Positions 16,994-26,047 of a stretch of DNA of 64,000 nt are shown in pieces. Below the pieces are notes generated by a model. That model saw only the letters and a list, made by a program, of their open reading frames with translations. It had not been told where the DNA came from and did not search any database. The stretch's first letter is position 1. Every line of letters begins with the position of its first letter. Source of the DNA: Halomonas sp. (GTDB lineage Bacteria; Pseudomonadota; Gammaproteobacteria; Pseudomonadales; Halomonadaceae); assembly GCF_029263665.1 (NCBI RefSeq), contig NZ_JAJUFQ010000007.1, positions 124,001 through 188,000 of the forward strand, read 5' to 3'. Made by a program: the position numbers and the translations under genes.

Positions 16994-17671
16994 ATGCGTG
17001 CACTTCTCGTCGAAGACGATCCGCTGCTGGGAGATGGCTTGAAGACGGCTCTCGAACGAGAAGGGTATGCCGTGGACTGGTTTCAGCAAGGCGGGAACGC
17101 CCTGGAGGCCCTCAAGCGAGAGCCTTTTTCGGTCATGGTGCTGGATCTTGGCCTGCCCGACATGGATGGACTCGATGTCCTGACCGAGGTGCGTCGCAGT
17201 GGCTCCCTGCCAGTGCTGATCCTCACTGCCCGCGATGCCATCGATCAGCGGATCCGTGGCCTGGACGCTGGCGCTGATGATTATGTGCTAAAACCCTTCG
17301 AGCTGCAGGAGCTTCTCGCCCGCTTGCGTGTCATCCGTCGCCGTGCTGCCGGACGTGCCTCACAGACCATCCACCTTGGCAGGCTGAGTATCGACGAGGC
17401 CAGCCATCAAGTGACCTGGCAAGGGCAAAAAGTAGAGCTCAGCCGTAGAGAGTTTGCCCTGCTGGCAGAACTGGCCCACCAACCTGGCCAGGTCCTCTCG
17501 CGCCCCCGCCTGGAAAGCTTGTTGTACGGTTGGGGAACGGAGCTAGAGTCCAATGCGCTCGAAGTGCATGTCCATCACCTGCGCAAGAAACTGGATCGTT
17601 CCCTGATCGCGACAGTACGTGGCATCGGATATCGGCTCAACATCGACGCGGTGGAAACCCCACAGGCATGA
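16994..17671 (+). CDS. OmpR-family response regulator, PmrA/QseB-like
   Basis: This 225-residue regulator has a receiver domain (residues 1-115) with the acidic pair EDD, the phosphoacceptor Asp51 in VMVLDLGLPDMDG and the conserved Lys in VLKPFELQELLAR, followed by an OmpR-type winged helix (about 130-220). Overall it is closest to the PmrA/QseB/TctD branch. It overlaps the sensor kinase by 4 bp. The position next to lipid-sugar genes and a PmrA-box-like repeat suggests control of envelope modification by cations, peptides or pH, as PmrAB does. Confidence 0.9.
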   Translation: MRALLVEDDPLLGDGLKTALEREGYAVDWFQQGGNALEALKREPFSVMVLDLGLPDMDGLDVLTEVRRSGSLPVLILTARDAIDQRIRGLDAGADDYVLKPFELQELLARLRVIRRRAAGRASQTIHLGRLSIDEASHQVTWQGQKVELSRREFALLAELAHQPGQVLSRPRLESLLYGWGTELESNALEVHVHHLRKKLDRSLIATVRGIGYRLNIDAVETPQA

Positions 17672-19104
17672 ACTCGATTCGTCGTTACCTGTTCCGCACC
17701 CTGGCACTGAGCCTGGCCTTGATCACTGTGCTGTCAGTCACGGCCACTTACCTGATCACCAACCACGAACTGGAAGAGATACTTGATGCCCAATTAAGCC
17801 TGACAGCCCGGGAGATCATGTCCTTCCTGCCTGACCAGCCTACTCCACAGGACTATCAACGCCTGGCCGAACGACTCGACCAAGGTGACGCGTCTGCCCA
17901 GTTATATCCAGCATCCGGTATCACGTCGCAGACCTCAGCACACCACCCTACCGCGCACCTCTATCACCACGAGGAACGCAAGCTGACTATCGGCCTGTGG
18001 GACAACCAGGCCAGGCCGTTGGTGATCGGCCCTCGTTGGCACAGCGATGATGAATCCATTGCTGCCCCGCAGTCAGAAGGCTTTGCCTGGATCGAGTACC
18101 AGGGCAAGCGTTGGCGCTCCTTCACGGTATTCGATGCGCAGAGTGACCTATGGTTACGCCTGGGGATCGAACATCACTTTCTCGAGGAAATCGTCGAACG
18201 AGTGTCTTTGAATCATCTATGGCCCATGCTGTTACTGCTACCACTGACGCTGGTCATGATGCTGTATCTGATACGCCGCGGCCTTGACCCTATTCGCCAG
18301 CTTTCTCGCCAGGTCCATGACCGCAATGCCGACAACCTCGGTCGGATAGAGCTCCCGGTACCCAAGGAGCTTCATGACCTGCGCAGTGCCTTGAATGAAT
18401 TTATCGCTCGCCTGGACAAGACCCTGGAGGGAGAACGTCGCTTTACCGCCGACGCAGCTCATGAGCTGCGCACACCACTGGCTGCGATGAAAATCCATCT
18501 CGACAATGCAGAGGCAGGCGAGCGTGATGCCTTGCCCAAGGCTCAACGCGGCATTGCACGCCTGCAACGGGTCGTCGACCAGTTACTGACACTGGCCAGA
18601 GTGGATCGCAAGCAGTTTGCTGACTGGCAGCATCTCGATCTGCGCCCCTTGCTGTTCGAACTGGTTGCTGAATCCTGGCCGCTGGCCGAAGCTCGCCAAC
18701 AACAGCTGTACATGCATGACATTCCTTCGGTATACATCGACGGCAATGCAGTGGAGCTGGGCATCCTGATTCGCAACCTGTTGGATAACGCCCTGCGCTA
18801 CACCCCCGATGGAGGCCGCATCGATGTAGCTCTGCACCAGGACAGCAGTAGCACCACCCTGACAATCCAGGACAGCGGCCCGGGCATTCCTGAAGATCAG
18901 TTGGCAACGGTCACCGAGCGCTTTCGCCGCGCCAGCGACCAGAGCACCACAGGCAGTGGCCTGGGCCTGTCCATCGCCATGGCCTTGGCGGCCCGGCATG
19001 GCGCCATATTGTCTCTGACCAATGCCGACCGTGGCGGTTTGATCGTCAGACTGATCTGGCCCAGCACTCAAATGTCCTCTGATACGCAGCCCAGAACGCC
19101 ATGA
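17668..19104 (+). CDS. Sensor histidine kinase, PmrB/QseC-like
   Basis: This 478-residue membrane kinase has TM1 (about 10-30), a periplasmic sensor of about 150 residues, TM2 (about 180-203), HAMP, the H box DAAHELRTPLAAMK (His near 265), N box LIRNLLDNALRY, G1 DSGPGIP and G2 GSGLGLS. All kinase motifs are intact. The ATG overlaps the regulator stop (ATGA). The periplasmic domain has no obvious ExxE iron motif, so the signal is open. The next gene is also coupled by ATGA. Confidence 0.92.
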   Translation: MNSIRRYLFRTLALSLALITVLSVTATYLITNHELEEILDAQLSLTAREIMSFLPDQPTPQDYQRLAERLDQGDASAQLYPASGITSQTSAHHPTAHLYHHEERKLTIGLWDNQARPLVIGPRWHSDDESIAAPQSEGFAWIEYQGKRWRSFTVFDAQSDLWLRLGIEHHFLEEIVERVSLNHLWPMLLLLPLTLVMMLYLIRRGLDPIRQLSRQVHDRNADNLGRIELPVPKELHDLRSALNEFIARLDKTLEGERRFTADAAHELRTPLAAMKIHLDNAEAGERDALPKAQRGIARLQRVVDQLLTLARVDRKQFADWQHLDLRPLLFELVAESWPLAEARQQQLYMHDIPSVYIDGNAVELGILIRNLLDNALRYTPDGGRIDVALHQDSSSTTLTIQDSGPGIPEDQLATVTERFRRASDQSTTGSGLGLSIAMALAARHGAILSLTNADRGGLIVRLIWPSTQMSSDTQPRTP

Positions 19105-20612
19105 TAGATATTGTTGAAGATGACCTGAGCCGGCTCGAGATGGTAGACATGATCCAAGCCCATCTGGAGAATCTGGACGAACTCTCCCAGGGTTCTCCTC
19201 CTGAAAGCCGGCATGCCCTGGGTATCGAACAGTTGAAAGCTCCAGAAGTCACCCTATGGGGAGCCTGGGAGGGAGACCTGCTGATAGGTTGCGTGGCATT
19301 GAAGGCGCTCTCGCCAGAACATGGTGAAATCAAGTCGATGCGCACGGCGCCAGAACATCTGCGCCGAGGCATTGCGTCCCTCTTGCTCCGCCATGTGATT
19401 GACCAGGCCCAGGCACGCCACTACCACCGGCTTAGCCTGGAAACCGGCTCTCAACCGGGGTTCAGCGCAGCAAGAGCGTTCTACCTGCGCCACGGCTTCA
19501 GCACCTGTGCTCCTTTCGACAATTACGTCGAGGACCCGAACAGCGTCTATATGACCATGTACCTGAACAAGAGACATGAGCAAGGCCACCTGCATACCCT
19601 GAAAACCGTTGGCCATAGCGCTGGTGGCAGTGACGATGGTACTCAGCTACCGCTACCGCAAGGGGCTGTGGAAATCGCCTTTTCCAGTGCAGGAACGATA
19701 TGTCGTGGCTGGCATTTTCCACCAGTCGAGTTCGCCACCCAGAAAGACGCCATGGATAGCCCCGCACCCGCGACCCTGGTCATGGCCCCGGGGCTTGGCG
19801 GCATCATTGACGGTGGCCTGTCTGGCTATGCCTCGCGACTTTCCCAGGCCGGTTACCGGGTCGTCGGTTTCGACTACCGCTATTTCGGCCGTTCCAATGG
19901 AAAACCACGCCAGTTGCTGACCATTCATGACCAGTTGAAGGATTGGGCCGCCGCTATTGCCTTTGCCCAGCACCTGGCTCCCGCCTCACCCCTGGTGTTG
20001 TGGGGAACTTCCTTCTCCAGTGCACATGTGATGACGCTCGCTGCCAGACGCCATGATGTTGCCGCCGTCATCGCACAGAACCCGATGCTGGATGGCATGG
20101 CGTCGGTATTGGCCAAGTTGAAACATAACGGTCCCGGTTCAATCCTGAAGCTGAGCCAGGTCGCCATCGAAGACTGGCTGCGAGGCAGGGTTGGCATGCA
20201 ACCGCGCTATATTCCCATCGCTGCCGAACCGGGACAGCTGGCAGCCCTGGATACCGATGATGCCTTGGAAGGAATCACCTCCTTGGTACCGGAGACATTC
20301 GACAACCGCATGTCGGCCCGTGTACTGCTCACCTTGGGCCTTTATCGTCCCATCAGAAAGGTGCACAGGATACGCTGCCCAGTCTTGCTGCAATTGTGCC
20401 GGCGAGACACCGTGACGCCCATTGCACCGGGTTATCGCGCGGCCACCCTTCTGGGCAGCCGCGCCACGTTAAGCACCTACGATGCCGGCCATTTCGATAT
20501 CTACGAAGGCGACCTGCTGGACGCGGTAGTGAGTGATCAGATCGCCTTCCTGGACAGGGTGTTGACCCGAGCTAGGCTGCCGGCATCTGCATCACTGTCT
20601 CCAGCGGAGTAA
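19101..20612 (+). CDS. GNAT acetyltransferase / alpha-beta hydrolase fusion
   Basis: This 503-residue protein joins two domains. Residues about 1-155 are a GNAT N-acetyltransferase, with the acetyl-CoA loop around HLRRGIASLLLRHVI and a C-terminal AARAFYLRHGF. Residues about 185-495 are an alpha/beta hydrolase with oxyanion segment MAPGLGG, nucleophile Ser304 in GTSFS (the last Gly of GxSxG is Ser), Asp near 436 in CRRDTV and His near 463 in DAGHFD. A low-complexity linker separates them. The start overlaps the kinase stop (ATGA), so it belongs to the two-component operon. Either domain is ordinary; the fusion is not. It ends overlapping the convergent alpha-E gene by 41 bp. Confidence 0.8.
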   Translation: MIDIVEDDLSRLEMVDMIQAHLENLDELSQGSPPESRHALGIEQLKAPEVTLWGAWEGDLLIGCVALKALSPEHGEIKSMRTAPEHLRRGIASLLLRHVIDQAQARHYHRLSLETGSQPGFSAARAFYLRHGFSTCAPFDNYVEDPNSVYMTMYLNKRHEQGHLHTLKTVGHSAGGSDDGTQLPLPQGAVEIAFSSAGTICRGWHFPPVEFATQKDAMDSPAPATLVMAPGLGGIIDGGLSGYASRLSQAGYRVVGFDYRYFGRSNGKPRQLLTIHDQLKDWAAAIAFAQHLAPASPLVLWGTSFSSAHVMTLAARRHDVAAVIAQNPMLDGMASVLAKLKHNGPGSILKLSQVAIEDWLRGRVGMQPRYIPIAAEPGQLAALDTDDALEGITSLVPETFDNRMSARVLLTLGLYRPIRKVHRIRCPVLLQLCRRDTVTPIAPGYRAATLLGSRATLSTYDAGHFDIYEGDLLDAVVSDQIAFLDRVLTRARLPASASLSPAE

Positions 20613-21540
20613 AGTACGTCCGACTGATCGCATCGTGCAGATCTCCCAAGCCAATCTGCAGGTCATTGATGAAGTCATGCAGCCTCTCCGGTGAACGCAC
20701 CAATCCGCCTACATCAGCTTCGGCCACATCCGCACGCACTTGAGTCACTGCCGCCAGGGCTCTCTCATGACGAGGCAGTGACATCAGTGCCTTGGAAGCA
20801 TCCCACAGACTGCGCGTCACAGAACGAGGCAAGTTGCGGTCCTGCAGCAGGAATGTCAGAACATCGGTGGCTCGCACTCGCAGGCGTACATGCTGACGGT
20901 ACATCTGGTACGCGGTCAGTGACTTCAGCACACTCATCCATTGCAAATGCTCGAAAGGGCGCATGTCCTCGGAACTTCGCGATAGCAGATTGCCCGAGCG
21001 CACATCGAGAATTCGCGTCGTCATGTCAGCCCGCTCGATCTGACGTCCAAGCACCATGAAAGTACGTGCGGTGCCATAGCTCAGGGTTCCTTCCACCAAT
21101 CCTCTCATCATCTGGCACCCACTGATGATTTCCTTGAGGAAAAGCTCCCTGCGACCCTGGCCAAGACCTGCTTCAGCCTGGGTACAGGCTGCCATGTACA
21201 GTTGATTGGTGGCTTCCCATACCTCTCTCGGCACCACATCCCGGGTGGTACGCAGGTTCTCGCGGGCTTGAGCCAGGGCCGATAGAATGGAGCCCGGATT
21301 GCGTTGGTCGGCACACAGGAACTGCATCACATTACGATCATTGGGCTGATCATAGAGGTTGGCAAAATCCTCGCTTCCTCCTGTGATATCAACGACGGCA
21401 GACCACATCAACGGCTGACGCTGCGGCAGATCCAGCATCAGATGATTGGTGACGTTGACCAGACGAGCCGTATCTTCGGCTCGTTCGACATAACGAGCCA
21501 TCCAGTACAGGTTCTCGGCTACGCGTGAAAGCATCGGCAT
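20572..21540 (-). CDS. Alpha-E domain protein (DUF403)
   Basis: This 322-residue, mostly helical protein has the alpha-E (DUF403) start MLSRVAENLYWMARYVERAEDTARL. The family is predicted to work with circularly permuted ATP-grasp ligases in forming a peptide-like product; no biochemical role is firmly established. It begins 2 bp after the ATP-grasp gene, with which it forms an operon. Its 3' end overlaps the convergent fusion gene. Confidence 0.9.
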   Translation of the reverse strand: MPMLSRVAENLYWMARYVERAEDTARLVNVTNHLMLDLPQRQPLMWSAVVDITGGSEDFANLYDQPNDRNVMQFLCADQRNPGSILSALAQARENLRTTRDVVPREVWEATNQLYMAACTQAEAGLGQGRRELFLKEIISGCQMMRGLVEGTLSYGTARTFMVLGRQIERADMTTRILDVRSGNLLSRSSEDMRPFEHLQWMSVLKSLTAYQMYRQHVRLRVRATDVLTFLLQDRNLPRSVTRSLWDASKALMSLPRHERALAAVTQVRADVAEADVGGLVRSPERLHDFINDLQIGLGDLHDAISRTYFTPLETVMQMPAA

Positions 21541-21542
21541 GC

Positions 21543-23066
21543 TCAGTCCTCCCCTGTCTCAGCCAATCCTGTTTCAGCCAATCCTGGTTCGGCCGCTCTC
21601 GTATCGATCATTTCCGTCTCGACGATCCAGGTATCCTTGCTGCCACCACCCTGAGAGGAATTGACCACCAGGGAGCCCTTGTTCAACGCCACCCGGGTCA
21701 AGCCACCCGTCGTGACATAGGTGGAACCCTGGCCAGAAAGGATGAACGGGCGCAGATCGACATGGCGCGGTTCTGGCCGGCCATCGAACAAGGTGGGGGT
21801 CGTCGATAACTTGAGCATGGGTTGGGCCATGTAGTTGCGTGGATCTGCCTTGATCCTCTCGGCAAACGCCTCGCGCTCCTCCCGGGTTGCCTGGGGCCCC
21901 ATCAGCATCCCGTAACCACCCGACTCATTGGCCGGCTTGACCACCAATTGATCGAGATGATCGAGCACATAGCGCCGATCCTCTTCGCGCATGCACAGAT
22001 AGCTCGGCACATTGGCCAGCAACGGTTCCTGATCCAGGTAATAGCGGATCAGCTCCGGAACGAAGGCATACACCACCTTGTCATCCGCCACGCCCGCGCC
22101 CGGCGCATTGGCCAGGGCCACATTGCCGCTGCGCCAGGCCCGCATCAGTCCCGGCACACCGAGTATCGAATCCTCCCGGAAAGCCTCGGGATCCAGGAAA
22201 TCATCATCGATACGGCGGTAGATCACATCGACACGAGTCAAGCCACGAACCGTGCGCATGTAGACCACATCATCGTCATCCACCATCAAATCCGACCCTT
22301 GCACCAACTGCACGCCCATCTGCTGAGCCAGATAGGCATGCTCGTAATAGGCCGAGTTATAGATACCGGGAGTCAACACCACTACCTGAGGGTCATCTGA
22401 ATGACGTGGTGACATGCTGGCCAGCATGTCGTAAAGCTGTGGCACATAATCATCCACAGGCAGAATCCGCCCGGAGGAGAACAGTTCAGGTAGCACGCGC
22501 TTGGTCACATTGCGGTTTTCCAGCATGTAGGACACGCCAGAAGGAATACGCAGGTTGTCTTCCAGCACATATAGCGTGCCATCGTCTCCGCGAACCAGGT
22601 CAGAACCACAGATATGTGCCCACACACCATGCGGTGGGTTGATACCTACGCATTGAGGGCGAAAATTGACCGACTTGGCCAGGACTTCGGCAGGAAGTAC
22701 CCCATCCTTGATGACCTTTTGATCGTGATAAAGATCGTCGATAAACAGGTTGAGGGCTTCGACACGCTGGATAAGTCCCGCCTCCGTGCGTCGCCACTCA
22801 TCGGCTGGAATGATCCGTGGAACAATATCGAAGGGCCATGCCCGATCGATCATGCTGCCTTCGGAGTAGACCGTGAAAGTAATGCCCATGGTGCGAATCG
22901 CGATTTCAGCGGCGGTCTTGCGCTCCGCCAGCTCGCTGGGGGCAAATCCAGCCAGCACATCACATAACATCCTCGCGGCTTCTCGAGGCATACCCGGCGC
23001 CGCCATCAGTTCATCGTAGAACTCGTTGGAGCAATACTGCTGCCAGTCGACTCGGCTCATCGGCAA
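21543..23066 (-). CDS. Circularly permuted ATP-grasp type 2 protein
   Basis: This 507-residue protein matches the DUF404/DUF407 circularly permuted ATP-grasp family: FTVYSEGSMIDRAWPFDIVPR, the LEDNLRIPSGVSYMLENR block and VVKPANESGGYGMLMGP, the last a likely ATP-binding glycine-rich loop. Known from genomic analyses to pair with alpha-E and transglutaminase-like proteins in predicted amide-bond-forming systems, it probably ligates an amino acid or peptide, substrate unknown. The last 20 residues carry a 5-residue repeat (LAETG twice after AEPG) produced by three 15-bp tandem units. Confidence 0.9.
   Translation of the reverse strand: MPMSRVDWQQYCSNEFYDELMAAPGMPREAARMLCDVLAGFAPSELAERKTAAEIAIRTMGITFTVYSEGSMIDRAWPFDIVPRIIPADEWRRTEAGLIQRVEALNLFIDDLYHDQKVIKDGVLPAEVLAKSVNFRPQCVGINPPHGVWAHICGSDLVRGDDGTLYVLEDNLRIPSGVSYMLENRNVTKRVLPELFSSGRILPVDDYVPQLYDMLASMSPRHSDDPQVVVLTPGIYNSAYYEHAYLAQQMGVQLVQGSDLMVDDDDVVYMRTVRGLTRVDVIYRRIDDDFLDPEAFREDSILGVPGLMRAWRSGNVALANAPGAGVADDKVVYAFVPELIRYYLDQEPLLANVPSYLCMREEDRRYVLDHLDQLVVKPANESGGYGMLMGPQATREEREAFAERIKADPRNYMAQPMLKLSTTPTLFDGRPEPRHVDLRPFILSGQGSTYVTTGGLTRVALNKGSLVVNSSQGGGSKDTWIVETEMIDTRAAEPGLAETGLAETGED
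21553..21597. repeat. Three 15-bp tandem units in gene end
   Basis: Cctgtctcagccaat, cctgtttcagccaat and cctggttcggccgct follow each other at 21553, 21568 and 21583, inside the last codons of the ATP-grasp gene. The period keeps the frame. Confidence 0.88.
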
Positions 23067-23436
23067 TGCCTCCTTGATCCCGCAATCACATGTCCAGTAA
23101 CCGCATGCCCAACAGCCACATGCTCAATCGTCACTTGCTTAAAAACATGGATTGCATCTTCCTTTGTATATTCAGCCCACTAGCAACCGGGCCTAGATCT
23201 AGCCAAGCAAGCGACGAGTCAGTTCGCAAGAAATTCCTTTACTTTGAAGCCAATTGCGTCGAATACGCACAATTAAGTAGACTTTTGTACCAACACCTAT
23301 CCCTCTTATGCACCACGGCGAGACATCTATGCCAATATGTGCAAGAAAGACTTGAACGCATCATGAGACCAAGCTAGATCTTGATATCCTTTTCCGGGGA
23401 CAGTAATTTCCTGTCGCCGACATTTCGAGTCTCGCC
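23067..23436. other. Divergent intergenic region, no gene seen
   Basis: These 370 bp separate the ATP-grasp operon (minus) from the transglutaminase gene (plus) and should contain both promoters. A short open frame at 23090-23377 has no ribosome-binding site or family look and I do not call it. No clear operator or terminator was recognised. Confidence 0.6.
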
Positions 23437-24333
23437 ATGCCCCGTTATCGCCTGCGCCACACTACTCGCTACCGTTATACCGAGCCCGCAACCCTGAGCA
23501 GGAACGAGGCACGGCTGACGCCACGCACGCTTTCCTACCAGCGTGTCGAGGATATACGCCTGGAGGTTTTGCCGACTCCCGAGTACCACTCACAGTATCT
23601 TGATGCTTTTGGCAACGTTGTCTCACTGTTCAACGTCAATGCTCCCCACGACACTCTTGATGTGACCATGCACGCCTGGATCACTACCCTGCCACGACCC
23701 GAGCCCCCAGTGGGAAGGATGACCTGGGAGGCATGTCGCGATCGCCTGGCGCAGGAGCATTACGCGCAAAGCCAAGGTGCGCTGCCATTCCTGCAGGATT
23801 CCACCTTTATCCAGCGCAGCCAGGCACTGGCAGATTGGCTGGCCCCTTGCCTGACCCCAGGACGAGATCTTGTCGAGATGGCAGATGCTCTCAATAGGCG
23901 CATCTTCGAGGAATTTACGTACGACCCCGACTTCAGCACGCTGGAAACCACTTCACTGGAGGTGATGCAACACAAGCGTGGGGTATGTCAGGACTACGCA
24001 CATCTGGCTATTGCTGCCCTGCGTTCCGTGGGCCTGGCCGCACGCTATGTCAGCGGTTATCTCGAGACGGCTCCGCCACCTGGACAACCAAGACTGATCG
24101 GCTCTGACGCGTCCCATGCCTGGTTTTCCGTACTGATTCCCGAATGGGGCTGGCTGGCTCTTGATCCCACCAATGGCACCCGAGCAGGCGAACAACATCC
24201 CGTGCTCAGTTGGGGACGCGATTACGCCGATGTCGCACCACTCAAGGGAGTGGTCACGGGGGGTGGCACGCAGAGTCTCAAAGTGGAAGTGGACGTGATT
24301 CCCGAGGATGAGGTTGCAGCCCTGGGCTTGTAG
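23437..24333 (+). CDS. Transglutaminase-like cysteine peptidase
   Basis: This 298-residue protein has an N-terminal transglutaminase N domain (RYRLRHTTRYRYTEPATLSR at its start) and a transglutaminase/protease core with the catalytic triad visible: Cys in GVCQDYAHL, His in DASHAWFSV and Asp in LALDPTNG. Proteins of this kind are the third partner of the alpha-E and ATP-grasp pair, here divergently transcribed. It may hydrolyse or transfer the peptide-like product of the ligase. It lacks a signal peptide, so it probably acts in the cytoplasm. Confidence 0.92.
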   Translation: MPRYRLRHTTRYRYTEPATLSRNEARLTPRTLSYQRVEDIRLEVLPTPEYHSQYLDAFGNVVSLFNVNAPHDTLDVTMHAWITTLPRPEPPVGRMTWEACRDRLAQEHYAQSQGALPFLQDSTFIQRSQALADWLAPCLTPGRDLVEMADALNRRIFEEFTYDPDFSTLETTSLEVMQHKRGVCQDYAHLAIAALRSVGLAARYVSGYLETAPPPGQPRLIGSDASHAWFSVLIPEWGWLALDPTNGTRAGEQHPVLSWGRDYADVAPLKGVVTGGGTQSLKVEVDVIPEDEVAALGL

Positions 24334-24367
24334 TCAGCGCGTCATCAAGCGAATAATCACTACACCA

Positions 24368-25771
24368 TCAATTGCCAGGATGGCGCAGAAAGGCAATAGC
24401 ACGCTTGTCCCGGGCATAAGCTACATTGATGCGCACCCAGGCAGCGTTGTCGCCCTGAGGATAGAAAACGTGGCCGGAAGACAGACTGATCCCGGCTTCC
24501 TGTGCATTCGCAACCAGTTGGTTCGAAGACACAACATGTGGATGCCTGGCCCAGATAAACATGCCGCCAGCCGGTTCGGCGAACACTTCCCAGCCGGATT
24601 CCTTGACCAAGTTGAGTGTCGTCGCCATCTGGCCTGAAAGTTTTACTCTGACTCTTTCCACCAGCTTCCGATAAGTGCCATTCTGAAGCATGGTCGTCAC
24701 TACCCTCTCGGCAAACTGGGATGCTGTAATACTGGTCAGCATCTTGATATCCACCAATTGCTTCAACAATGCCGGACTGGCAGCAATGAAACCCACCCGA
24801 AGTGAACACGACAGTGTCTTGGAGAAGCTGCCGAGATAAATGATCCGCTGTAGCCCATCCAGTGCCGCAATGCGTATCGTGGGGTCGTGCTGAAAATCTG
24901 CGTAGATGTCATCCTCGACAATGTGGAAGTCGTGGCGCTCGGCCAGTTGCAGGATACGATGAGCAACGGTTGGTCCCAGCGTCGTACCGGTCGGGTTCTG
25001 AAACACACTATTGGTGAAAAACAGCCTTGGCTGATGATGCTTGAGAAGATACTCCATCCGTTCGACATCGGGGCCATCTTTCAGCCTGGGAACACCAATC
25101 ACATTGACGCGATGCAGCCGAAGCAGCCCGAACAGATTGTAATAGCCCGGCGACTCGACAAATACACTATCACCGGGTTTCAACATTAACCGGGCAACCA
25201 GATCCAAGGCATAACTCCCCCCACCTGTCAGCATGATCTGGTTGGCATCGGCCAAGATGCCCAACAACCTGAGGCGCTCTTGTATGAGCTCTCTCAACTG
25301 AGGCATTCCCATCGGGGTGCCGTAATCAAAAATGCCAGGACGACTTTGCCGTGTGACCTGGCGAATGGCATACGCCAGGTCGTCACCTTCGCGATAGTTA
25401 CTGGGCAGCCAACCGCATCCTAGTTTCAGACGGGTTTCATCGTCCTGAAAGAGATTCCACATTTCACTGGTCACATCTTCCAGGCTGGTCGCGTCGGCCT
25501 CTTTCTTGAGCAAGGTATCAGAGGCGCCGTCAGCAACGAAAAAGCCCGATCCCGGCCTGGAGCGCACCAGCCCCTGGGCGATGAGGTGCTCATAAGCCTC
25601 AATGGCGACGTTGCGACTGACGCCAAGCTCACTCGAAAGCCTGCGGATCGATGGTAGTCGGGTACCACCACCGGCGCCATTCAGGGCAACCCACTCACGC
25701 ATGCCCTCCACGACCTGTAATGCCAGAGGTCGTCCAGAGCATCTGTCTACCTTCAGTTGCATGAATGGCAA
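24368..25771 (-). CDS. MocR-family PLP-dependent regulator
   Basis: This 467-residue protein joins an N-terminal GntR-type winged helix (residues about 10-80; LGVSRNVAIEAYEHLIAQGL and the wing RPGSGFFV) to a fold-type I aminotransferase domain whose PLP lysine lies in SFSKTLSCSLR (about residue 316). This is the MocR/GabR architecture, in which the enzyme-like domain senses an amino compound. It is divergent from the MFS carrier at 26048. Three 17-bp direct repeats just upstream of its start are plausible binding sites, since GabR-type regulators bind direct repeats. Confidence 0.92.
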   Translation of the reverse strand: MPFMQLKVDRCSGRPLALQVVEGMREWVALNGAGGGTRLPSIRRLSSELGVSRNVAIEAYEHLIAQGLVRSRPGSGFFVADGASDTLLKKEADATSLEDVTSEMWNLFQDDETRLKLGCGWLPSNYREGDDLAYAIRQVTRQSRPGIFDYGTPMGMPQLRELIQERLRLLGILADANQIMLTGGGSYALDLVARLMLKPGDSVFVESPGYYNLFGLLRLHRVNVIGVPRLKDGPDVERMEYLLKHHQPRLFFTNSVFQNPTGTTLGPTVAHRILQLAERHDFHIVEDDIYADFQHDPTIRIAALDGLQRIIYLGSFSKTLSCSLRVGFIAASPALLKQLVDIKMLTSITASQFAERVVTTMLQNGTYRKLVERVRVKLSGQMATTLNLVKESGWEVFAEPAGGMFIWARHPHVVSSNQLVANAQEAGISLSSGHVFYPQGDNAAWVRINVAYARDKRAIAFLRHPGN

Positions 25772-25807
25772 GGGCCGTCTCCTGTGCTTCCTTCAGTTAA
25801 GTGCGTT

Positions 25808-25858
25808 CTTCAACCCAATACTCCCTTCAACCCAGTACTTCCTTCAACGCACATCACC
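25808..25858. promoter_or_regulatory. Three 17-bp direct repeats upstream of mocR
   Basis: The core cttcaac begins at 25808, 25825 and 25842; the first two units share cttcaacccaatactcc/cttcaacccagtacttc. They lie 37-87 bp upstream of the MocR start in the divergent region. They could be operator half-sites or simply a tandem duplication. Confidence 0.5.
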
Positions 25859-26047
25859 TTCGATCACTTGATATTCACGAACCTAACTGTTCCACAGAAA
25901 TACCAGAACAGTTCATTGATGATCGCCGCCAACTGTACCTTATCCAAGGTTTTATCGAGCGCAAAATGGAGCAATCGTGCGATGCAATAACAACCCCTTA
26001 GCAAGACAGCTACAACAAAGCATTTTGCTTACTTTTCAAGGTGTCCT

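Noticed and set aside
23090..23377. Plus-strand frame of 95 codons in the ATP-grasp/transglutaminase gap
   Set aside because: No ribosome-binding site, no similarity to a family, and composition like the surrounding noncoding DNA.
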